Of a stretch of DNA of 64,000 nucleotides, positions 59,199-64,000 are shown piece after piece. Every line of letters starts with the position of its first letter. Position 1 is the stretch's first letter. A program made the translations under genes and the position numbers. Below the pieces are notes generated by a model. That model did no database searches, had not been told where the DNA came from, and saw only the letters and a program-made list of their open reading frames with translations. This DNA is from Tsuneonella amylolytica (GTDB lineage Bacteria > Pseudomonadota > Alphaproteobacteria > Sphingomonadales > Sphingomonadaceae): the NCBI RefSeq assembly GCF_003626915.1, contig NZ_CP032570.1, positions 124,001-188,000 of the forward strand, given 5' to 3'.

Positions 59199-60578
59199 CT
59201 ACTTGTCACCCTCCGCCGCGAGCAGCGGCTCGAACGCCCCGCCCGGCACCGCGCTCGCGACCGGGCTGCAGGCACCGTTCGCCGCGCAGGCATTCACGCC
59301 GAAAATCCAGTCGTCGCCGCGAACTTTGGCGACGTAGGAATGCGTGCGCTCGGCCGCGGGCGTGACGGGCCGGGTACCGGTGGGCGTCTCGTAATTCACA
59401 ATTGCGATCGGCTCGCCCCAGTCCGCGGCATCGGTTCGGCGGGCGAACACGTTATACAGGGGTGCGCCCGCCGTGCCCTTCCACTCGATCAGCGTGTCGG
59501 TCCGCACCGCCGCATCGGCTGTGGGCACAGGCGGCATCGGCGCCCGGGCGAGATGGTCGAGCGTACGCACGTTGAGCGCAGTCACCTTGGCGAGATAGGG
59601 AAAGTCCATCGCATCGACGGTGTCGCCGTAATGCGTCCCGTCCTCGACCCGCAGATCCTGGTGCTGCTTGTCGTAGTTCTCAACCGCCACGGAGAACCGG
59701 ATAGCGGGATAGCCCTTCTCGAGGAACGGCAGGTGATCCCCGCCCCGGCCCATGCGATCGGCGCGCCAGATCGGACGGACTTCCAGCCCCGGCCCGTCGA
59801 GCCCGTCGATGAAGCGCGACAGGTTGCGGCTCGGGCTGTCGTTCTCGCCCGCGAACCGCCGCTGGTCGGCGCGGGTCTTGGCATCGAGATCGGCGCGCGG
59901 CCCTTCGCTGAAGACGCGAACGTGGGTATCGTCGCAGAAGCCGTCGCTGCCGCACGAATTGCCGACGATGTCGTTGTTGAGCACGGCCTTCACCTGCCAG
60001 CCCTGCTCGGCCGCGTAGTTGGCCAGCAGTTGACCACCGAACAGGCCCTGCTCCTCGCCCGAAAGCAGGGCGTAGACGATGGTCACCGGATACTGCCGCT
60101 TGCTGAGCACGCGCGCCGCCTCGAGCACCAGCGCGGTGCCGCTGCCGTCGTCGTTGGCGCCCGGCGCGTCGGAGGTGAAGTCCATCACGTCGGTCACGCG
60201 GCTGTCGATGTGCCCCTGCACGATCACGACTTCGTTCGGCCGCTCGGTGCCGCGCTGGATGGCGACGACGTCGACGATCTTGGTCGGCGTGGGAATGCGG
60301 CCGCCCGAAACGGTGTTCTCGGGCAGCACGACGGTCAGGCACCCGCCGCAGGACTTGCTCGTCTTCTCGAACTCCGCCGCGCCCCAGCGCCGGGCGGCGC
60401 CGATGCCGCGCGTCTTGCCGTCGGGGTCGGACAGGGTGTGCCGCGTGCCGAAGCCGACCAGTCGCTCGACATCGGATTTCAGGCGCGCTTCGGAAACCCC
60501 GGTCGCGGGATCGTCGGAAGCGGCGAGCGGGGCGGAGACGGCGATGGCCGCGGCGGCGGCAATAGGGGCGAAACGCAT
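59199..60578 (-). CDS. M28 family zinc aminopeptidase, exported
   Basis: 459-residue exported peptidase. Signal peptide MRFAPIAAAAAIAVSAPLAA, then a family M28 catalytic domain: metal ligands in VIVQGHIDSR (His, Asp), GANDDGSGTALVLEAA (Asp), SGEEQGLFGGQLLA (Glu), and RGGDHLPFLEKGYPAI. A C-terminal beta region after about residue 380 resembles a fibronectin-like accessory domain. Probably a periplasmic dipeptide/peptide hydrolase. An in-frame ATG ten codons upstream was not used because it hides the signal peptide. Confidence 0.9.
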   Translation of the reverse strand: MRFAPIAAAAAIAVSAPLAASDDPATGVSEARLKSDVERLVGFGTRHTLSDPDGKTRGIGAARRWGAAEFEKTSKSCGGCLTVVLPENTVSGGRIPTPTKIVDVVAIQRGTERPNEVVIVQGHIDSRVTDVMDFTSDAPGANDDGSGTALVLEAARVLSKRQYPVTIVYALLSGEEQGLFGGQLLANYAAEQGWQVKAVLNNDIVGNSCGSDGFCDDTHVRVFSEGPRADLDAKTRADQRRFAGENDSPSRNLSRFIDGLDGPGLEVRPIWRADRMGRGGDHLPFLEKGYPAIRFSVAVENYDKQHQDLRVEDGTHYGDTVDAMDFPYLAKVTALNVRTLDHLARAPMPPVPTADAAVRTDTLIEWKGTAGAPLYNVFARRTDAADWGEPIAIVNYETPTGTRPVTPAAERTHSYVAKVRGDDWIFGVNACAANGACSPVASAVPGGAFEPLLAAEGDK

Positions 60579-60617
60579 GGCGCGGTTGTCGGCCAGCCCC
60601 GTTTGCATTGCAAGCCG

Positions 60618-61184
60618 TCAGTCACCCGTTTGCGATGCGCCCTTCGACTTCAGCAATCCGATCGCGATGAGCGAGATCAGCGGCACCCACCCGATCAGCG
60701 CCTTCAGCGGCGATCCCTGCTCGATCGCAGCCGCATCCTGAACCGACCGGGGATCGAGCGCAGCGGCGAGAATGGTTTCCATTTCGCCGATCTGGTCAAT
60801 CGCGAACCACGTGCTGAGCGCCAGCGCGGCGAACGGGATCAGGACGATCGCACCGGGCAGCCCGGCGTCCTTCGCCCGGCGGACCAGCGCTGCGCCGAGC
60901 AGGACGCAATTGACCAGCGACAGGCCGATGCTGACCCACAGCATGGTCTTCATTCCGGGCAGCATCGAGGCCATGACCGTACGGCGCATTTCTTCCGCAT
61001 CCTGGCGGCCCGCGTTCTCCATCGCGGCCCCCATGGCATCGGCGGTCGTCGAGAGGCTGAACCCGATGCTGACGACGATGTTGAGGATGATGACGGCCAG
61101 CACCCACAACCAGAATGTCGTGCGCGCCTCGCGCCCGGACAGGTCGAACAGATGGCCCAGGTGATACCTGATGGATTCGATCAT
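60618..61184 (-). CDS. DUF805-type inner membrane protein
   Basis: 188-residue membrane protein with four hydrophobic segments. The start MIESIRYHLGHLFDLSGREARTTFW matches the DUF805 family, as does LVRRAKDAGLPGAIVLIPF in the middle. GGAAGGGGGC lies upstream of the ATG at 61184. A long loop with AMGAAMENAGRQDAEEMRR lies between the first two and last segments. Function unknown. Lies 20 bases after proS on the same strand. Confidence 0.88.
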   Translation of the reverse strand: MIESIRYHLGHLFDLSGREARTTFWLWVLAVIILNIVVSIGFSLSTTADAMGAAMENAGRQDAEEMRRTVMASMLPGMKTMLWVSIGLSLVNCVLLGAALVRRAKDAGLPGAIVLIPFAALALSTWFAIDQIGEMETILAAALDPRSVQDAAAIEQGSPLKALIGWVPLISLIAIGLLKSKGASQTGD

Positions 61185-61204
61185 GAGACTGCCCCCTTCC
61201 CGGT

Positions 61205-62749
61205 TCAATAGGCCCGCGCGACCAGCACCCGCTCTTGAGCGGTTTCGCCCGTGAAAACGCAGGCTCCGTCGGCCGGCGCTGCATCGGCGGGCACGTTGCG
61301 CAGCGTGAGCTTCAGGGCCTTGAGCTGCTCGACCACCTTTTCGAGGGCGGCGCCCGTTGGCTTCGACCATTGCACCTCGAGCCAGCCGGGGTTCTTCACC
61401 CCTTCGGCGAAGTGGGCCTCGATCCCCGCCAAGTCGGTGACCGTGCGGTCGATCCGACCATCGCGCACCGCGGCCGCATCGGCCAGCAGGCTCGCCTGCA
61501 TGGATTCCAGGATGCCGGGGATCGCCGATGCCGCTTCGTCCAGTTGCGGATACTCGAACGCGGGTTTGCCGTTGTCCGTATTCCAAAGACGGTCGCGGCG
61601 CAGCATGCTGACCTTGCCCCCTTCCATGTCGCGCCCGCCGACCTCGACGATGATCGGAGCGCCCTTGCGCACCCAGTCCCAGCGCTTGGCGGCGGCCTTG
61701 CCGGGCTTGCTGTCGAGATAAACGCGCACCGGTTCGCGCAGCGCATCGCTGGCGGCGAGCTTCGCGCGCAAGCCTTCGCAGTAGGCGAGCAGCGCGGCAT
61801 CGCCGTCGTCCTCGCGCAGCATCGGCACGATCACGACCTGCCACGGCGCGATGGCGGGCGGAACCTTCAGCCCGTCGTCGTCGCCATGCACCATGATCAC
61901 GCCGCCGATCATGCGGGTCGACACGCCCCAGCTGGTCGTATGGGCAAGCTGCTGCCCGCCGTCGCGATCCTGGAACTTGATGCCGCTCGCTTGGGAAAAG
62001 TTGGTGCCGAGGTAGTGGCTGGTGCCGGCCTGCAGCGCCTTGCCGTCCTGCATCATCGCCTCGATCGACCAGGTCTCCACCGCGCCGGGAAAGCGCTCGT
62101 TCTCGGGCTTCTCGCCGGCGATGACCGGCAGCGCGAGGTCCTCTTCGGCGCAGGCGCGATAGACCTCGAGCATGCGCAGAGTGTGCTCTCTTGCCTCGTC
62201 CGCGGTCTCGTGCGCGGTGTGCCCTTCCTGCCAGAGGAATTCGCTGGTGCGCAGGAACATTCGCGTGCGCATTTCCCAACGCATGACGTTGGCCCACTGG
62301 TTGAGCTTCAACGGCAGGTCTCGCCACGACTGGACCCAGCGCGCCATCGCGTCGCCGATGATCGTCTCGCTGGTCGGGCGGATGACCAACGGTTCCTCCA
62401 GCTTGGCGTCGGGATCGGGGATCAGGCCGCCGTTCGGCCCGGCGATCAGGCGGTGGTGGGTGACGACTGCCATCTCCTTGGCAAACCCGTCGACGTGCTC
62501 GGCCTCGCGCTCGAAGTTTCTGAGGGGGATGAGCAGCGGAAAATAGGCGTTGTCGTGGCCCGTCGCCTTGATCCGGTCGTCGAGCAGGCGCTGGATGCGC
62601 TCCCAAAGGCCGTAGCCCCACGGCTTGATGACCATGCAGCCACGCACGCCAGACTCTTCGGCCATATCGGCGGCTGAGATGACCTCCTGGTACCATGCGG
62701 CGAAATCGTCGGCGCGCTTGACCGACAGGGCGTGGCGGATCTGGGACAC
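61205..62749 (-). CDS. proS: Prolyl-tRNA synthetase, archaeal/eukaryotic-type
   Basis: 514-residue class IIa ProRS. Signature RMFLRTSEFLWQEGHTAHET (motif 2), TSHYLGTNFSQASGIKF, and the C-terminal zinc-less end CVFTGETAQERVLVARAY mark the eukaryote/archaeal-like group found in some bacteria, not the short ProRS typical of most alphaproteobacteria nor the long form with an editing insertion. It lacks that INS domain, so proofreading of Ala-tRNA-Pro in cis is not expected. Start is GTG 62749. The Tyr-terminated end is typical of this group. Confidence 0.93.
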   Translation of the reverse strand: MSQIRHALSVKRADDFAAWYQEVISAADMAEESGVRGCMVIKPWGYGLWERIQRLLDDRIKATGHDNAYFPLLIPLRNFEREAEHVDGFAKEMAVVTHHRLIAGPNGGLIPDPDAKLEEPLVIRPTSETIIGDAMARWVQSWRDLPLKLNQWANVMRWEMRTRMFLRTSEFLWQEGHTAHETADEAREHTLRMLEVYRACAEEDLALPVIAGEKPENERFPGAVETWSIEAMMQDGKALQAGTSHYLGTNFSQASGIKFQDRDGGQQLAHTTSWGVSTRMIGGVIMVHGDDDGLKVPPAIAPWQVVIVPMLREDDGDAALLAYCEGLRAKLAASDALREPVRVYLDSKPGKAAAKRWDWVRKGAPIIVEVGGRDMEGGKVSMLRRDRLWNTDNGKPAFEYPQLDEAASAIPGILESMQASLLADAAAVRDGRIDRTVTDLAGIEAHFAEGVKNPGWLEVQWSKPTGAALEKVVEQLKALKLTLRNVPADAAPADGACVFTGETAQERVLVARAY

Positions 62750-62785
62750 TGGTATGCTTTCGAAAAAATGAGGAGTTGTGCGGGC

Positions 62786-63343
62786 TTACTGCCCGAGGTC
62801 GTCGAGCTTCTTCTGCATCGCGGCCATCTGCGCGCGCAGTTCGGCGATCTCGTCCGACGTGGCTTCCGCCTTGGGCGCCGGCTTGGGTTCGGCCTTGCGC
62901 GGCATGAAGGTGTCGGCGGCGGCGCGCATCATCGCCATGTTCGTTTCCGCGATCTTGCCAAGCGGCGTGCCGCCGGCGCGCGCCATGAAGGCGTCGTGCA
63001 GCTTGGACTGGTTTTCGCGGAAGTTGTCCATCATGGCGTCGAGGTAGCTCGGCATCATCGACTGCATCGAATTGCCGTACATCGCGATGAGGTTCCGCAG
63101 GAAGCTGATCGGCAGCATCTGTTCGCCGCCGCTCGATTCCTCTTCCATGATGATCTGGGTCAAGATCGTATGCGTGATGTCGTCGCCGGTCTTGGCATCG
63201 AGGACCTTGAACTCCACGTTCTCGCGCGTCATCCGGGCCAGGTCGTCCAGCGTGATGTAGCTCGAGGTACCGGTGTTGTAGAGCCGGCGGTTGGCGTACT
63301 TCTTGATGGTGACGACGCCGTCTTCGCTCGCGCGCTTGGCCAT
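62786..63343 (-). CDS. phaR: Polyhydroxyalkanoate synthesis repressor PhaR
   Basis: 185-residue PhaR. N-terminal DNA-binding/PHB-binding domain (TIKKYANRRLYNTGTSSYIT, then LDDLARM and TILTQIIMEEE), then a PHB_acc-type helix region (LPISFLRNLIAMYGNSMQSM) and a C-terminal coiled coil with a Lys/Pro/Glu-rich spacer. It represses phasin and PHA genes until granules bind it. The ATG at 63343 is the family start; an upstream ATG at 63382 is less likely. No pha synthesis genes are in this window. Confidence 0.92.
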   Translation of the reverse strand: MAKRASEDGVVTIKKYANRRLYNTGTSSYITLDDLARMTRENVEFKVLDAKTGDDITHTILTQIIMEEESSGGEQMLPISFLRNLIAMYGNSMQSMMPSYLDAMMDNFRENQSKLHDAFMARAGGTPLGKIAETNMAMMRAAADTFMPRKAEPKPAPKAEATSDEIAELRAQMAAMQKKLDDLGQ

Positions 63344-63431
63344 ATGCGGTCCCCGTTCGATTGTGCGCCTGCGAGATAGCACCCGCAGCTATCGCAACGC
63401 AACACGTGCTGCACCGATTGTGCGCAGCATT

Positions 63432-64000
63432 TCAGAGGCGGAAGCGGAGGCCGAGCGTCGTCAGCATCTCGTACTGCGACAGGCCCGATATCGCGGAGCC
63501 GGACGGCAGGTCGTAGGGAACGTCGATCCAATCACTTTCGCGCAATGTCGGTGCAGCGGCGAGGTCGACCACGACCATGTCCATCGATACCTTGCCCAGA
63601 AGCGGCAGGTCTGTCCCACCGTGCCGCAGCGCACCACGCGCCCCCCAGCAGCGCAGGAACCCGTCGGCATAGCCCAACGACACCACTCCAACGCGCATCG
63701 GCCGGTCGGCGACGAACGCGGCATTGTAGCCGACCCCCTCCCCCGGCGTGATCTCGCGCACCTGCATGATGGCGGCGCGGGGATACGCGACTTGCGCGAT
63801 CCGCCCCGCCATCTCGGCGCGCTGCACCCCGCCGTAGAGCGCGAGGCCGGGGCGGGTGAGGTCGAACGCGAAGTCCGGACCCAGCGCGATACCGGCGCTG
63901 TTGGCGAGGCTGCGGCGCCGCGCCGGGATCGCTGCGGCTGCGTCACGGAAGCGGGCGAGTTGCCGGGCGTTGAGATCGACGTCCTCGTCGGCGCTGGCGA
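63432..64000 (-). CDS. alr: Alanine racemase (partial, C-terminal part)
   Basis: C-terminal 188 residues of a PLP-dependent alanine racemase, which makes D-alanine for peptidoglycan; the gene runs off the right edge, so the PLP-lysine domain is missing. Visible features: NSAGIALG, DLTRPGLALYGG, the active-site Tyr in EGVGYNAAFVADRP, SLGYADGFLR, KVSMDMVVVD and the C-terminal ISGLSQYEMLTTLG. The frame is open through the window end. Confidence 0.9.
   Translation of the reverse strand, partial: ASADEDVDLNARQLARFRDAAAAIPARRRSLANSAGIALGPDFAFDLTRPGLALYGGVQRAEMAGRIAQVAYPRAAIMQVREITPGEGVGYNAAFVADRPMRVGVVSLGYADGFLRCWGARGALRHGGTDLPLLGKVSMDMVVVDLAAAPTLRESDWIDVPYDLPSGSAISGLSQYEMLTTLGLRFRL

Noticed and set aside
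56879-59293. Second long minus-strand open frame over rnr
   Set aside because: A different frame of the same strand as RNase R; Arg-rich shadow translation without domain content.

Overview
The window is high-GC, almost fully coding DNA from an alphaproteobacterium, most likely Sphingomonadales and probably Erythrobacteraceae. The pointers are an exosortase A (XrtA) polysaccharide locus with its accessory ligase/decarboxylase/hydrolase genes, a soluble LOV histidine kinase of the type described from Erythrobacter, an endonuclease-motif MutL, and tightly packed operons with many 4-base start/stop overlaps and many GTG or TTG starts. This is inferred from family knowledge; no taxonomic search was run. 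There is no phage, integron, CRISPR array or rRNA operon; one tRNA-Lys(CTT) is present.

Layout. 1-6782: XrtA-linked envelope locus. The chain-length determinant (cut by the window edge) and the export lipoprotein lie on the minus strand, followed by a PLP decarboxylase and an acyl-CoA ligase, also minus. Diverging from them on the plus strand are a GNAT/FemAB-like transferase, an acyl carrier protein and two alpha/beta-hydrolase-like proteins. 6779-15125: a long minus-strand chain (ETF-ubiquinone oxidoreductase, a frameshifted membrane protein, ispE, N-formylglutamate amidohydrolase, ilvD, a lipoprotein, nnr, an RNA uracil methyltransferase). 15194-20977: a UDG-like protein, lytic transglycosylase, moaB, a radical SAM protein, then the LOV kinase and a stand-alone receiver. 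20974-31988: a GNAT, MerR plus acyl-CoA dehydrogenase, hisI, comF, a methyltransferase, ppdK and glyQS. 32078-38769: a TraB pair, rplY, pth, a CPBP protease, ychF and a DUF1206 protein.

38753-42437: a metal-type MerR regulator divergent from a glutaredoxin-MauE fusion, a DUF305 protein and a His/Met-rich outer-membrane-like protein, behind an operator that closely resembles the mercury-resistance operator. 42467-50661: mutL and a lipoprotein, then the complete cell-shape operon mreBCD-mrdA-rodA. 50759-56304: tRNA-Lys, a CaiB-type CoA transferase, and the pyruvate dehydrogenase E2/E3 genes, between which sit a thioesterase and a DUF559 nuclease cassette bounded by GC-rich hairpins. 56430-64000: a universal stress protein, rnr, an M28 peptidase, a DUF805 protein, proS (archaeal/eukaryotic type), phaR and a partial alanine racemase.

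The most interesting observations are: two copies of a palindromic repeat of about 80 bases inserted in frame, in the same reading phase, in the essential-type genes glyS and pdhC; the DUF559 cassette whose edge repeat seems to supply the ribosome binding site of the neighbouring gene; the mer-like operator driving a non-mer operon with an almost leaderless start; and the XrtA accessory cluster, whose chemistry is undescribed. No completely new multi-gene system could be demonstrated from sequence alone.
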